A stretch of 64,000 nucleotides of DNA, from positions 19,850,001-19,914,000 of the forward strand of contig JALGPY010000007.1 of assembly GCA_023055425.1 (NCBI GenBank), read 5' to 3'. The translations under genes and the position numbers were made by a program. Position 1 is the first letter of the stretch. Each line of letters begins with the position of its first letter. Positions 48,057-61,068 of this stretch are shown piece after piece. The notes beneath the pieces were generated by a model. That model searched no databases and was not told the origin of the DNA. It was given only the letters and a program-made list of their open reading frames with translations. Origin of the DNA: Linanthus parryae (Eukaryota > Streptophyta > Magnoliopsida > Ericales > Polemoniaceae).

Positions 48057-49872
48057 TGTCACGCCCGTAAACCGGGGCGAATTATTTTTATAGTAAAGAA
48101 ACTGATCGAAATAAAGGTAAATTGAACAACTCAAACTTTCATTTCACAAACTGAAATATGTTACAGAGTAGTCAGAGCTACTAACGGTTCCCAACCCAAC
48201 TATATTACAAACAAAATGAGTTGAGACTCGTCTCAAAAGCTATAGACAAGATAGCACTCCAAACAGCTAAGACAACTTAGGGACTGAGCTATCACCACCA
48301 CTATAACTTGTACCTGTAAAATTTTAGGGAAGAACTTACTGGAAGCTCAATAAAGAATATCAAGTCAACAATCCAAACATGTATCGTTTCATACTACACG
48401 TATCACATCATCATGTTTATCGCAGTTCAATATAGACATGTATGTCAAGTCAGGCATATGCAAATCTTTCATCGTTTACTATCCTCATGGAACCTGGGGT
48501 GCTCACATGCGCAGTCGCAGCGCGGAGTGAGTCAGCCGCCCTCCGCGTATGTACTCTCAACTAGGAGCGGAGTGCTCCACTTGCCATCAAGCTGGCATTG
48601 CTTTTTGCACCACGCCTTAGGTGTGTTCAGGGTCTTTTACCCAAGGGATGTGCAATCCCTTCTTGCTAACCCCGTCCATTTATCTTTTCACTTTTATTAT
48701 TAATTTCACATGCAAATCGTTTATGAACAGTACTATCGACAATATCATCATGCTAACAGCATATCAACAATCAACACAATTGATAGCATGTATCCAGCAT
48801 AGTCAACAGTATATTTGAATAGCAATTTCAGCAGCATCTCTGTATGATTTAAATACTCAAATAACAATTTTGACAGCACCTCCGCATGAATCATATTTCA
48901 ATATACAATTTCACAATAATCAGACATAACACCGACACAGTAATAGCAGTTTGATAATTCCAACGAATATATCTAAGCAGTACAACAACTAGCATATAAA
49001 CATACAACGCAATACGGTAGGGCTATAAAGTTGAGATTCCCTACCTCGGTACGAAGAAGCTCGTAATAAAATAATAACAACCTCTAGAACATCCGAGTAA
49101 TATATAGTGAATATCCTCCATAACTCTCAAAATCTGTCTCTATTACTTGACTGAAATTTGGAATGAGAATAACTCTAACGACAAGTTCTATTTATAGGGG
49201 AGGGCGACCAATCACTTTGCGATGAGTCACGGGGCACATGGCATCCATGCAGAGAAGGATTTCCCAGGAAATGAACATTTCAGACACATGCCAACCATGC
49301 ACAAGGAAGGTTCCACACGATGACACGCAGCATGGGCGTGTGTCAAGCATGCAAATCAGGTCACCGAATCGCAACATATGTCCTCCTACGTGTCACGCAT
49401 GCATAGCAGTACACCATACTATGACACGTGTCTACCTGTGTGTAAGTTATGTAAAGATAAGGGCCCAATAGCGTGACACGTATCCCCTGACGTGTTGCGC
49501 ATGCAAATGTAGGAGGCTATGGCGGCGACACATAGGGAGGTTATGTGCCAGAAGCATCTGACTTGTAGTAGGACACGTGTCGCGCATGTAACATAACCTA
49601 CCTCGCGACGACACGCAGTAGGGCCATGTGTCAAACATCTGGACAGGGGATAAGGTAGTGACATGTGTCACCCTACTTGTCAATCATGCAGTAACACATA
49701 TACAAGCTAGCATACTACATGTCATTATGTACTAATCATGATTAAGTAAGCTAATTAACACTTAAAGGGCTGATTAGTACTAATTATTCTCTAAATATTT
49801 TTACCCTTAATTTAGCGATTGGAGAAGATATTAGGACTTCCGGTGTATTTCTAGACGAGATTAAGTATTACA
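48057..49872 (-). mobile_element. LTR-like block (gypsy type), no clear TSD
   Basis: On the minus strand it would start TGTAATACTTAATCTCG and end CCGGTTTACGGGCGTGACA, the same style of ends as the blocks at 797-3965 and 10848-12261. The flanking 5-mers do not match, so borders are tentative. It holds a degenerate minisatellite near its right end. Frames at 48413-48703 and 49192-49683 are not genes. Confidence 0.5.
49215..49700. repeat. Degenerate minisatellite with palindromic GACACGTGTC cores
   Basis: About eight imperfect units of roughly 60-70 bp, each with variants of GACACGTGTC (as ACACATGCC, GACACGCAG, GGCGTGTGTC, GACACGTGTC at 49422 and 49572, GACACGTATC, GACATGTGTC) paired with CATGCATAG or CATGCAAAT-like phrases. 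The CACGTG core is a G-box, so this could influence transcription, but it may simply be LTR sequence. Confidence 0.55.
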
Positions 49873-50017
49873 GTTTTGCAGTTATGGAAACATCAAAATG
49901 CAAAATGCTTAAACATGAATTCTCCCTTCTAATGAAATATTGCTCTTAATTTTCTCAAAACAAAATAAATTTTGATATGTTATTGTTGATGTTGGTGATT
50001 GTGGTGGTGATGGTCTA

Positions 50018-50054
50018 GTGGTGGTGGTGGTGGTGGTGGTGGTGGTGGTGGTGA
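50018..50054. repeat. GTG trinucleotide microsatellite
   Basis: About twelve uninterrupted GTG units in an intergenic stretch. The overlapping minus-strand frame 49909-50280 owes its polythreonine to this repeat and is not a gene. Confidence 0.85.
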
Positions 50055-50206
50055 TTGTGAGAAATTTGGAAGGAGGCCTGTAATTACATGGAAAGGACGA
50101 ATCAAAAAATACGTGGACATGTGGGGGTAAATTTGTCATAGCACATGTTTTATTAAAACACGGTGTCTCTTTTCTCTCAGCTAATTCTAAAGAAACAAAG
50201 GAAGTA

Positions 50207-50444
50207 CTGCCTCTATTTACCCATAAATTTATCATTTGACCTTTTATCGTGTCACTTTGACCTGGAGACTTGATTAGCAAAACGATACAAGATTTTGGGT
50301 GATCTTTTTATGGTGTTGTAGTTTAGAACACCATGGAGAGATTATCAAAAAATTGCTTTTGTTTGGCTATCCATCCGGGTCAAAGTGATATAACTACCGT
50401 TGGAGAAAAGTCAACCTGAAAAGTTTATGGCGTAATGGAGGAAG
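50207..50444. mobile_element. Stowaway-like MITE, 238 bp
   Basis: CTGCCTCTATTTACCCATAAA at the left end (20 bases shown as CTGCCTCTATTTACCCATAA) pairs with TTTATGGCGTAATGGAGGAAG at the right; flanked by TA at 50205-50206 and 50445-50446. Interior GTCACTTTGACC / GGTCAAAGTGA is also inverted. Confidence 0.7.
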
Positions 50445-50974
50445 TACACTCTTGCCAATTTTTTAAGAGACTTTTTAACTTGTTAATAATATCCTTCTTA
50501 CTTTTCTAGATGAAAATTGAAAAGTTTAAAATTATCGTATATCACATAAAATAAAAATTTGCAAAGGTTAGTTAGAGCATCTCCAACGAGTTAAGTAAAT
50601 TAGTATTCTTAGGCAAAAGTTAAAGAAGTTGAGCAAAATTAGAAGTCCAGTGGACTAGGCATCTTATTATGCAAAACACAAAATATGCATCATTATCGCC
50701 AAACTTGGTGATGTTTATTCCCTCGCCATCTTTATTTGTTTTCTCTGTTTTTTAGTTTTTGAATCATCTGTCCACTTTTTGGGGTGTGAATTATTATTTT
50801 TCTCCACCGCTTGTCCTAAATTTTTCTTTAAATTTTGTCGTGAAAATAATCTCTGACTATTACATGGAATTTAAATTTCCTAATTTATAGCTAATAACAT
50901 TGGACCCAGGGCAAAAATAAAAATGCAAAATCATATTCTTAGGCATAATATACATATTTTTACCTAATAGCACA

Positions 50975-51437
50975 TTTTTTTTTAGAAACAAAGATTTCAT
51001 TAACATTGGGAAGTCACACCCAAGAGATCAAACGTCATTACATTTTCAGCCCAAGAGGGAATAACTGAGTAATAAGATAAGTTATCTTCTGCTATGCCCC
51101 CTCTGGAGGCTTCGAGTGTAGCTTTCATATCCACAAGAGCGTTGATAGCCCGTATGAGCAACTTTGTTATTTGCCCGTCCCGTAAGATGACAGTGGGGAG
51201 TCTCTACGCATAGTTCAAACATTCAAGTATAATCTGGTCCAAATCGCTAAACGAACCTTCGTTTCGCCCCCTTCTTGAGTTGAGCTTACGAATAATTGTT
51301 TGAGCGTCGGATTCAATGATCAAAAGTCTATAATTATGTCGAACCGCAACTTTAAAGGCTTCCAAGAGAGCTAGACCTTCTGCTTCGCTAGCTGAAGAAG
51401 CGATTGGCAGTGGGGTTGCAAGTCCAGCCACAAAACC
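50975..51437 (-). pseudogene. L1-type LINE, 3' part: RNase H domain and poly(A) tail
   Basis: On the minus strand 51431-51204 encodes an RNase H-type domain (VAGLATPLPIASSASEAEGL, ALLEAFKVAVRH, IESDAQTIIRKLN) as found at the end of plant L1 ORF2. The element ends in a poly(A) tail, seen as nine T at 50975-50983. Its 5' portion lies 9.6 kb away at 61069-62670, separated by a copia insertion. A short gap of coding follows the RNase H (stop, then readable GGIAEDNLSYYSVIPSWAEN). Confidence 0.8.
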
Positions 51438-52840
51438 TGTTGGAATAGGTGCCTAGAGGCATCTATATTTAGTATGAACAATGTTTTGGCTAGAATAGTC
51501 ATTTAATAATTATTGGGATATTTAATATAATGAAGTCCTTAGATACAATGTGTTGTTTCTTAAATATCCCTAGTCCATTATATCGGTTAATAGGACGATC
51601 AAATATAGACTAATATGTGTGTAGATTGATATGGAGATATCAAGTCTAACACATGGGTATGCATTAGGAGTAATGGCATATTGGATTGACCCACGACGAG
51701 AAGGATACATTATATTATGTCAAAGTCACAACCGCTTCTCGTAGTGCTAATAATATTGTAATCCTTAGACTTGAAGTCACAAGATACTCTAGTTGTGGAA
51801 TATCATGCTTTGATGTTATCCAATGTTGCGCCTTAACCGGGCAACTATAAAGATAGCTATCGGACATGATAGGAAGCAAGCTTAGAGATCGTAGTGACGT
51901 AGAGAGGATTTGTCCCTCCCACATAATGGGACAAAATATCCATCGGCAACTCGAGGGATATTGCTTATAGGAATGTCTGGCCAGACTCAGATAAATCAAT
52001 ATGGAGATATTGATGTTATCTGCTTGCATATGCATATTCCCATGATTGAGAAACTACAGATTGAATATACGAGTGTGATTATTATGTCTCGTGTCCAATC
52101 CGAATATGGATACAAAGGGATAACACAATATGTAATATTGGGCACGAGGTTTGTCGGGATCACTGACTTATTTCTATTAGTTGAGTGGCATGGATGTGTT
52201 GCTAGACACCGCTCCATGTTAGTAATGATTTAATACCAACTAAGTAGAAACCTATGGGGTCACACACCAGGTGGATTAAATTGGATATAGGTATTAATTA
52301 GTTGGACTAATTAATAAAAGGATCATAACGCAACCACAAACAAACTTAGTAGGACTAATTTGCAAGTGGACTAATACATGTAAGGACATGATTAGTATTG
52401 GGGCCTTTATGTAGTTAATAAAGAGTTATGACTATATAAAGGATCTCTAGCTTGTTAATTCTCAACACAAGTCATTATTGATAGAACTTAACAAATCAAG
52501 AGAGAGAGAGAGATACAAGTAGAGAAGGCAGAAGCCCTCATTGTCGTCCCCCCCCCTTATCGTTGGCCACCACAAGGCACGACATTGGTGCTCCGTTTTG
52601 CGTGATCATCCTCCTCCTTCTTCCGTTGCTAGCACTACACAGCGAGAAAGAATCCAATCAAGAATACAAGGTGTGGATATTCATAGAGACGAAGACACTA
52701 TTCTTCGTGTGATCTCCCAAACCAAGGTACACATATTCTATGCTCTTATCATGTTATGATAGCTCTTTCTGAGATCCTTGGTGGGCTTTGAGTAGATTTT
52801 TTTTGTTATTCCGCTGCGTTACCTACGTCAAAACCCAACA
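51438..52840 (+). repeat. 5' LTR of the copia element
   Basis: 1403 bp, TG...CA, followed by the primer-binding site. Frames inside (51715-52035, 51910-52233 and others) are shadows of LTR sequence. Confidence 0.9.
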
Positions 52841-52841
52841 G

Positions 52842-52853
52842 TGGTATCAGAGC
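52842..52853 (+). other. Primer-binding site (Met-tRNA type)
   Basis: TGGTATCAGAGC one base after the 5' LTR, matching the 3' end of initiator Met-tRNA, the usual primer for copia elements. Confidence 0.9.
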
Positions 52854-52854
52854 C

Positions 52855-54465
52855 ACAAGTCGTAGCGCATAACATGATTTTATGTGTTACGATTTCAGTT
52901 TATAGTAGATGCAAACTGAATTTGATTCAAGACAAACAAGATCTAATTTAACATTGGATGTGTAAATTGGTGAGTTTAATCGCATAGGATGTGACTAATT
53001 TTGAATCTTGGAATTAGGGTTTAGGCACAAATTTAGAAAAGGGGTTTTTCAAATTTGGAAACAACTATGCTTGGGCAACAAGGCATGGAATTATTTTGGA
53101 AACAATTCCATAAAGGAGGAACGGCCCCTATGGGATCCCCCCCCCCCATCTTGCCGCCCAAGCAAGGCTCGGCCAGGGGGTTTGGGCCGGCCTAGCCGCG
53201 CGTGAGGCTCGGCCGACCCCCCCCCCCCCCCCCCCCAAGGCCTTGCCTTGGTCCTTGGGTGGTTCGGCCATGGTGGATGGTGAATCCCTTGGACTATTTT
53301 GCCTAGTTGCCTAATTTCAAACTAAAATTTAAGAAGCGCGTTAAAAATTGATTTTAACTGTATTATGTGCTTTGTTGCATGGTGGATGGATATGGCCCAG
53401 GTTGTGGATGTTTGTGTTTGTTTGTGGTTTGGTTTACGGCCTGCGAGCTGATCAAATTAATGTAATAGTCAGTTAATTTTATGGCCTGCGAGCTGATCAT
53501 CTTATCAACATGTGAAGTTTTGTTTATTTATTTATTTATTCTAGATGTTAGGGTAGAATTAGAAATATCTAGATGATAGTCAAGAGCATGGAGAAGAAGA
53601 TCGGAGGATGAAAGAAGCCACAAAGACGATGAAGTCTCCATCCTAGACGCGCGCAGCTATGGTGAAGCACATGGAGATGAGCTTGACACTTTAGGGCATA
53701 TAGATATTATCATTGGCTTGGTAATATCTTAGTCTAGGGGCCATATCCATGCCACGTTAATTTTTCTTTTGTGGATGTTTATTATTTATGTCTTGTTATT
53801 TATTTTTGTGTGTATGGCGGTACTAGCAAAACGTTAACAAGATAATAATAAACAAGTTTTGATCTTTTATTGTGGATTGCCCAATCCGAATAAGTAGATC
53901 ATGTTGATGGGATCAAGCAAACGAATAAGACTATTAAACCCCTGAATGAAAATATTGCGTTTTGCCTTCTCTTGCCTAAACACCCTTCAAGATCAAGGTC
54001 TATTAAAATCGGGCTTGCCAAAGCAAGGCGTTTTAATTTACCTTGATGTGTTGAGGATGAAACAAGCAAGTAATGTGTGATTGTTGAAGCAAGAGGTTGG
54101 ACGCAACTGGGTAAAATCAATTGGATTGATGAGCCTAGAGGCATGACAATTATGTGTTATCTAAAGGATAAAGAATAAAAGTATTATTCGCCTAATTGGA
54201 GCAAGAGTTGCATAGGATGCAATTGGAATGGTTCCTACCTAAATAACCAATTTTTGGGTGACTTGTCAAAGCAAGCTCAAGAAGAAGTGAAATATGAATC
54301 TTGGACTCACTAGAAAATATGTATGATATTTTCCGAATTAATGGTGAAGGCTATTAATCCGAGAAAAATAGTAGGAGCTATATTTAATGATCTACCCATT
54401 GTTGAATACAGTTAAATTGTTCAAAAATACTAAAATTGCATATTTCTCGTTTTTTAGAATTCTAA
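52855..54465 (+). other. Leader region of the copia element, non-coding
   Basis: Between primer site and gag. Holds C runs of 11 (53137-53147) and 20 (53217-53236) around a GC-rich patch, and a repeated GGCCTGCGAGCTGATCA (53438 and 53483 regions). No gene recognised. Confidence 0.5.
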
Positions 54466-57400
54466 ATGGCAAACAATCACGCATCGGCTTCATCCCTGTG
54501 ATCTGTCCTTGAGAAGGACAAATTGTCTGGAACAAATTTTCTTGACTGGTACAGAAACTTGAGGATCGTCCTTAAGCAATAAAAGAAATTGTACGTCTTA
54601 GACAATCCTATTCCAGAACCACCCCAGGATGAGTCTGTTCTAGCTGCCGTGAGAGCACATCAGAAACATATAGATGACTCCAATGATGTGACTTGTCTTA
54701 TGCTCTGCACCATGACCTCTGAGCTTCAGAAGCAACATGAGAGCATGGAAGCCTATGATATGATCATATGCTTGAAACAGTTTTTTCATGAACAGGCAAG
54801 GCATGAGCGGTATAAGTGTCCAAAGCACTCTTCAAGAGCAATCTCGAAGAAGGGAACCCAGTTGGGCCTCATGTACTCCGAATGATCGGGTACATTGAGA
54901 ATCTCACGAGGCTGGGGTTCCCACTCGTCCAAGAGCTGGCTACTAATCTTGTCTTGCAATCGTTGCCTAAAAGTTATAACCAGTTCATCATGAACTATAA
55001 CATGAACGAGATCAGTAAGAATCTTCTGGACTTTCTGAACATGCTAAAGACAGCTGAACAGAGCATCAATAAAGGCAAGGGCAAGGCCATATTGATGGTG
55101 AATAAGAAGAAGGGCAAGGGAGTTGCCACTACTTCCAAAGGAAAGTGTAAGAAAGTTGCAAAGTACGAGGAAGCCTTGAAGCCTAGTGGGGGCGTGGCTA
55201 AAGGTGATTGTCACTACTATAGCCAGTCGGGTCACTGGAGGAGGAATTTCCCCAACTATCTAGAGGATAAAAAGTTTGGAATAGTGATTCCACCACCACC
55301 AGGTATTTTTGTCATAGACGTCAATCTATCTATTTCTTCATCTTGGGTATTAGATACTTGATGTGGTTCTCACATTTTTCGAAATGTGCAGGATTTGAAA
55401 ATAAGTAGAAGATTGGCTAATGGGGAGATAGATCTGCGCGACGTGAATGGAGCAAAAGTTGTTGCATTAGCTATAGGCGTTTATGAACTATCTTTGCCTT
55501 CTGGACTTATTTTAGAATTAGACAATTGCTATTATGTGTCTGCTATGAGCAGAAACATTATTTCTGTTTCTTGTTTGGACGATAAGGGTTTTCTATTTCA
55601 ATAAAGGACAAGTATTGCTCCATTTATTTTGATAGTATGCACTATTGTAGTGCGCATTTGTCTAATGGATTGTATATCATTCATCTAAATAATTCCATCT
55701 ATAACATAAATACTAAATAATTAAAACTAATGATTTAAATCCTACATATTTATGGCACTGCCGTTTAGGTCATATAAACGAGAAATGCATTTCTAGACTC
55801 CATAAGGATGGACTTCTAGACTTATTTGATTTGGAATCATATGAGACACGCGAGTCTTGTTTATTAGGAAAACTGACAAAATCCCCTTTAAATAAGAAAG
55901 GTGAGAGGACTAGTGAATTAATAGCACTCATACATACTGATGTATGTGGGTCGTTTCCCACGCTTTCCAGAGGTGGTTACACCTACCCCATCACGTTTAC
56001 TAATGATTTCAGTAGATACGGATTTGTATACCTTATGAAGGACAAATCCGAATCCTTTGAATTTTTCAAAGAATTCAAGAATGAAGTAGAGAAGCAACTT
56101 GGTAAAAGTATTAAGGCTTTGCGATCGGATAGTGGAGGAGAATACTTGAGCCAAGAATTTGACGAATATCTTAGAGAGTGTGGGATAGTATCCCAACTCA
56201 CTCCACCCGGAACGCCACAATGGAATGGCGTGTCCGAGAGGATGAATCGCACGCTATTAGATGTGGTGCGATCTATGATGTGTCAAACGGATCTTCCAGT
56301 ATCATTTTGAGGACATGCACTCTTGACTGCATCTTTCACCATTAACCGTGTTCCATCCAAATCAGTCATGAAGACACCATATGAGATATGGACTTGGAAG
56401 CGTACCATAGTGTCGTTTATGAAAATTTGGGGTTGCAATGTCTATGTAAAGCGTTTACAAACAGACAAGCTCGGACCCAAAGCGGGTGAGTGTAAGTTTG
56501 TGGGATATCCTAAGGAAACAAAAGGATATTATTTCTACAATCCAGCCGAGAACAAAGTGTTTGTAGCTCGGACAGGCGTGTTTATAGAAAGAGAGCTAGT
56601 CTCTAAAGAAGCAAGTGGGAGGACTGTAGAACTTGAAGAAATTCAAGAACCACAAACCACTCAACCGTTGAGGGAACATGAGCAGGAACCGCAAGTTTTT
56701 GTAGCTTCGTAGGTCAGGTAGGGTACGTCATGAGCCAGATAGGTACGGACTTCTCGTGACTGAGAACCACCTGAAGGTGCTCGGCCCATAGGGTGCAAGT
56801 GGGTCTTCAAGAAGAAGACTGACATGGATGGCAAGGTAGTTGCATTCAAGGGGCGATTGGTGGCTAAAGGTTATAGACAGATTCATGGTATTGACTAAGA
56901 CGAGACCTTTTCACCATTCGCCATGACTAAATCCATTCGAATCCTGCTTGCGATTGCAGCCTACTACGACTATGAGATTTGGAAGATGGATGTCAAAACA
57001 GCGTTCCTTTATGGGAACCTCCTCGAGGATGTGTACATGACACAACCAGAGAGTTTTGAGGATCCAGAGAATGCCAATAAAGTCTGTAAGCTACAAAGAT
57101 CCATTTATGTATTAAAGCAAGCTTCTAGGTGTTGGAATCGACGTTTTGATGATGGGGTCAAAGAGTTTGACTTCATCAAGAACGAAGATGAGCTCTGTTT
57201 TTACAAGAAGGTTAGTGGGAGCTCTGTTGTGTTTCTGGTCTTGTATGTGGATGACATACTACTCATTGGAAACGATATTCCTACTTTGCAATCTATTAAA
57301 GATTGGCTAGGAAAGTGTTTCGCAATGAAGGACTTAGGAGATGCAGCTTATATACTTGGTATCAAGATCTATAGGGATAGATCCACGAAGTTGCTCGGCC

Positions 57401-58227
57401 TAAGCCAAAGTACATATATAGACAAGGTGTTGAAAATGTTCAACATGCAAGATTACAAGAAGGGGTTCTTGCTCGTGTCGCATGGAGTCACTCTCTCTAA
57501 GACTGACTGTACTTCCAATGAGACTGAGAAGGACCGCATGAGTAGGATACCCTATGCTCCGGCCATAGGATCCATCATGTACGCCATGTTGTGTACTAGA
57601 CCAGACGTATCACACGTGTTGAGTATGGTAAGCAGATATCAGTCCAATCCGGGTGAGAGTCACTGGATTGATGTCAAGAACATCCTAAAGTACTTGAGAA
57701 GAACTAAGGATGCGTTCTTGATATTTTGAGGTAAGGAATAGCTGAGCGTAATTGGTTATACTAATGCAAGCTTCCAATCCGACAAAGATGACTACAAATC
57801 GCAGTCAAGATAAGTGTTTTTCCTGAATGGAGGAGCTATGAACTGGAAGAGTTCCAAGCAAGGGACAGTTGCTAATTCTACAACTGAAGCTGAGTACATT
57901 GCTGCTGCGGAAGCATCAAAAGAGGCAGTTTGAATAAATAAGTTTATCACTGAGCTCGGTGTGGTCCCTAGCATCGTGGATCCCATGGAGTTATATTGTG
58001 ACAACTCTGGAGCGATCGCACAAGCCAAGGAACCAATATCACACCAGAAATCGAAGCATGTACTTAGGAGATTCCATATTATTTGTGATATGATCGATAG
58101 AGGAGATGTGAAGATGTGCAAGATTCCAACGGATGACAATCTTTCAGATCTGCTCACAAAGCCACTTGCGCAGCGAAAGCATGAAGGGCACACTAGATCT
58201 ATAGGCATACGAGATGCACCAGATTAG
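54466..58227 (+). pseudogene. Copia gag-pol polyprotein, inactivated
   Basis: Order gag, protease, integrase, reverse transcriptase, RNase H, as in Ty1/copia. Gag starts at ATG 54466 but meets TGA at 54499; TNFLDWYRNLRIVL follows. The zinc knuckle (CHYYSQSGHWRRNF, 55208 region) has lost two cysteines. The protease WVLDTGCGSHI site carries TGA in place of the glycine codon at about 55360. Integrase: GHINEK..., HTDVCGSF, NDFSRYG, SDSGGEYLSQEF, PPGTPQWNGVSERMNRTL, then TGA near 56308. Reverse transcriptase 56923-57729 includes MDVKTAFLYGNL and the YVDDILLI catalytic motif. RNase H: STTEAEYIAAAEASKEAV, YCDNSGAIAQA, ending at TAG 58225-58227. At least seven in-frame stops. Confidence 0.95.
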
Positions 58228-59250
58228 CTCTAGTGCAAGTGGGAGACTGTTGGAATAAGTTCCCCAGAGGCAATCTATATTTAGTATGAACAATGTTTTG
58301 GCTAGAATATTCATTTATTAGTTATTGTGATATTTAATATTATGAAGTCCTTAGATACAATGTGTTGTTTATCTTAAATATCCCTAGTCCATTATACTGG
58401 TTAATAGGACGATCAAATATATACTAGTATGTGTGTAGATTGATGTGGAGATATCAAGTCTAACACATGGGTATGCATTAGGAGTAATGACATACTGGAT
58501 TGACCCACGACGAGAAGGATACATTAGATTATGTCAAAGTCACAATCGCTTCTCGAAGTGCTAATAATATTGTAATCCTTAGACTTGAAGTCACTAGATA
58601 CTCTAGTTGTGGAATATCAAGCTTTGATGTTATCCAACGTTGCGCCTTAACTGGGAAACTATAAATATAGCTATCGGGCATGATAGGAAGCAAGCTTAGA
58701 GATCGTGGTGACGTAGAGAGGGTTTGTCCCTCCCACATAATGGGAGTAAATATGCATGGGCCACTCGAGGGATGATGCTTATAGAAATGTCTGGCCAGAC
58801 TCAGATAAATCAATATGGAGATATTGATGTTATCTGCTTGCATAAGCATATTCCCAGGATCGAGAAACTATGGATTGGATATACGAGTGTGACTATTATG
58901 TCTCTTGTCCAATCCGGTTATGGAGACAAATGGATAACACAATATGTAATATTGGGCACGAGGTTTGTCGGGATCAGTGACTTATTTCTATTAGTTGGGT
59001 GGCATGGATGTGTTGCTAGACACCGCTCCATGTTAGTAATGAGTTACTAACAACTAAGTAGAAACCTATAAGATCACACACCGGATGGATTAAATTGGAT
59101 ATAGGTATTAATTATTTGGACTAATTAATAAAAAGGATCATAACGCAACCACAAGCAAACTTAGTAGGACTAATTTGCAAGTGGACTAATCCATGTAAAG
59201 ACATGATTAGTATTGGGGCCTTTATGTAGTTAATAAAGAGTTATGACTAT

Positions 59251-59875
59251 TGTGCACAAGATTCCGGCGGGGAGACCTCCGTGTACACCGTATGTAGAGG
59301 ATCAGAGATCGCACAGGAAGAGTTGGGTTGTGTGTAGGGAGAGAGTAAGGCAGTAGTAATGTCTGAGAGAGAGACAGAGGTTCGGCAGAGCTTCCGCGTA
59401 TGGCTAGTGTGTCCTCCTTTGTATGGAAAGATTAACATCCTATATATAGCAGAGAACGTGACCGTTGTAGTGTGGTTAATGTGCCCATTAATGGCTGCTT
59501 AATTAGCTTAACCATAACGGCACGTTCGTCCGAGTATATAGGGACCGTTACAGCACGTTGTGCGCGAATACCGGAACCGTTATGAGGTTGACCGGGTTTG
59601 ACCAGATTGACCGGGTTTATGGAGCTCGTGCCATAAATCTCTCAAAGCAGTTACTAAAGGTCGCGTGCGGGCTTGGCACGCACGCGACAGGGCTTACTCT
59701 AGCCTCCAAACCACTAAGTCCCTACAAGTCCCGTGCAGTGGTATGCGAGGGCTCTGTCTCGCAGCCCCCACATGGATCAGCTCGGCTGGTGATCCAGTGT
59801 GTATGGAGCACAATATGGTGTGCTGGATGGTTGCCACGTGGCCAAGATCTGTCAGCTCAGAAAGCACTATCTACA
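59251..59875 (-). repeat. 3' LTR of the TRIM-like element
   Basis: 625 bp; TGTGCACAAGATTCC...GCACTATCTACA. Confidence 0.9.
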
Positions 59876-60020
59876 TTAGCCCCCTTTCTGCGCGTGAAGA
59901 CTCATAGCTGTATAGACTTCCATGCGCGGAAACCAACATACGCGTCGCCGCCACGCACCAATTCAAATACGGGTAAGTTCAGCCCCCGTGCGTGCCATTA
60001 TGACCTAAAACCCCTAGATT

Positions 60021-60036
60021 CACGTCGGGTTCACCA
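60021..60036 (-). other. Primer-binding site of the TRIM-like element
   Basis: Minus strand TGGTGAACCCGACGTG, next to the 5' LTR. The cognate tRNA was not identified; it is not the initiator Met-tRNA. Confidence 0.65.
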
Positions 60037-60039
60037 AAA

Positions 60040-60666
60040 TGTGCACAAGAGATTCCGGCGGGGAGACCTCCGTGTACACCGCATGTAGAGGATCAGAGAT
60101 CGCACAGGAAGAGTTGGGTTGTGTGTAGGGAGAGAGTAAGGCAGTAGTAATGTCTGAAAGAGAGACAGAGGTTCGGCAGAGCTTCCGCGTATGGCTAGTG
60201 TGTCCTCCTTTGTATGGAAAGGTTAACGTCCTATATATAGCAGAGAACGTGACCGTTGTAGTGTGGTTAATGCGCTCATTAATGGCGGCTTAATTAGCTT
60301 AACCATAACGGCACGTTCGTCCGAGTATATAGGGACTGTTACAGCACGTTGTGCGCGAATACCGGAACCGTTATGAGGTTGACCGGGTTTGACCGGATTG
60401 ACCGGGTTTATGGAGCTCGTGCCATAAATCTCTCAAAGCAGTTACTAAAGGTCGCGTGCGGGCTTGGCTCGCACGCGACAGGGCTTACTCTAGCCTCCAA
60501 ACCACTAAGTCCCTACAAGTCCCGTGCAGTGGTATGTGAGGGCTCTGTCTCGCAGCCCCCACATGGATCAGCTCGGCTGGTGATCCAGTGTGTATGGAGC
60601 ACAATATGGTGTGCTGGATGGTTGCCACGTGGCCAAGATCTGTCAGCTCAGAAAGCACTATCTACA
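60040..60666 (-). repeat. 5' LTR of the TRIM-like element
   Basis: 627 bp; differs from the other LTR by a 2-bp GA insertion near its left end and about 11 substitutions. Confidence 0.9.
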
Positions 60667-61068
60667 ACTATATAAGGTAACTCTAGCTTGCTAATTCTCA
60701 ACACAAGTCATTATTGAGAGAACTTAACAAAGCAAGAGAGAGAGACAAGCAGAGAAGGCCGAAGCCCTCATTGCCGTCCCCCCCCCCCCCTTGCCGTCGG
60801 CCACAACAAGGCACGACCTTGGCGCTCCGTTTTGCATGATCATCCTCCTCCTTCTTCTGTTGCTAGCACTACACTGTGAGAAGGAATCCAATCAAGAATC
60901 CAAGGTGTGGACATTCATAGAGACGAAAACACTATTCTTCGTGTGATCTCCCAAACCAAGGTACACATCTTCTATGTTCTTATCATGTTATGATGGCTCT
61001 TCATGTGATCCTTGGTGGGCTTTGAGTAGTTTTTTTTGTTATTCCGCTGCGTTACCTACGTCAAAACC

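Larger units (their letters stand above)
59251..60666 (-). mobile_element. TRIM-like LTR element, 1416 bp, young
   Basis: Two LTRs (59251-59875, 625 bp; 60040-60666, 627 bp) enclose only 164 bp. Both begin TGTGCACAAG and end CACTATCTACA; target duplication ACTAT on both sides. On the minus strand TGGTGAACCCGACGTG (60021-60036) sits three bases inside the 5' LTR as a primer site, and AGAAAGGGGGCTAA (59876-59889) abuts the 3' LTR as polypurine tract. The primer is not the Met-tRNA type usual for TRIMs. I count about 11 substitutions and one 2-bp indel between the LTRs, so it is far younger than its host. It encodes nothing; the frames at 59558-60088 and 60349-60675 are LTR shadows. Confidence 0.93.

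Noticed and set aside
59558..60088. 176-residue frame with a near-identical 108-residue partner at 60349
   Set aside because: Both are the same LTR sequence read twice; no codon constraint or domain, and they cross LTR/interior borders.
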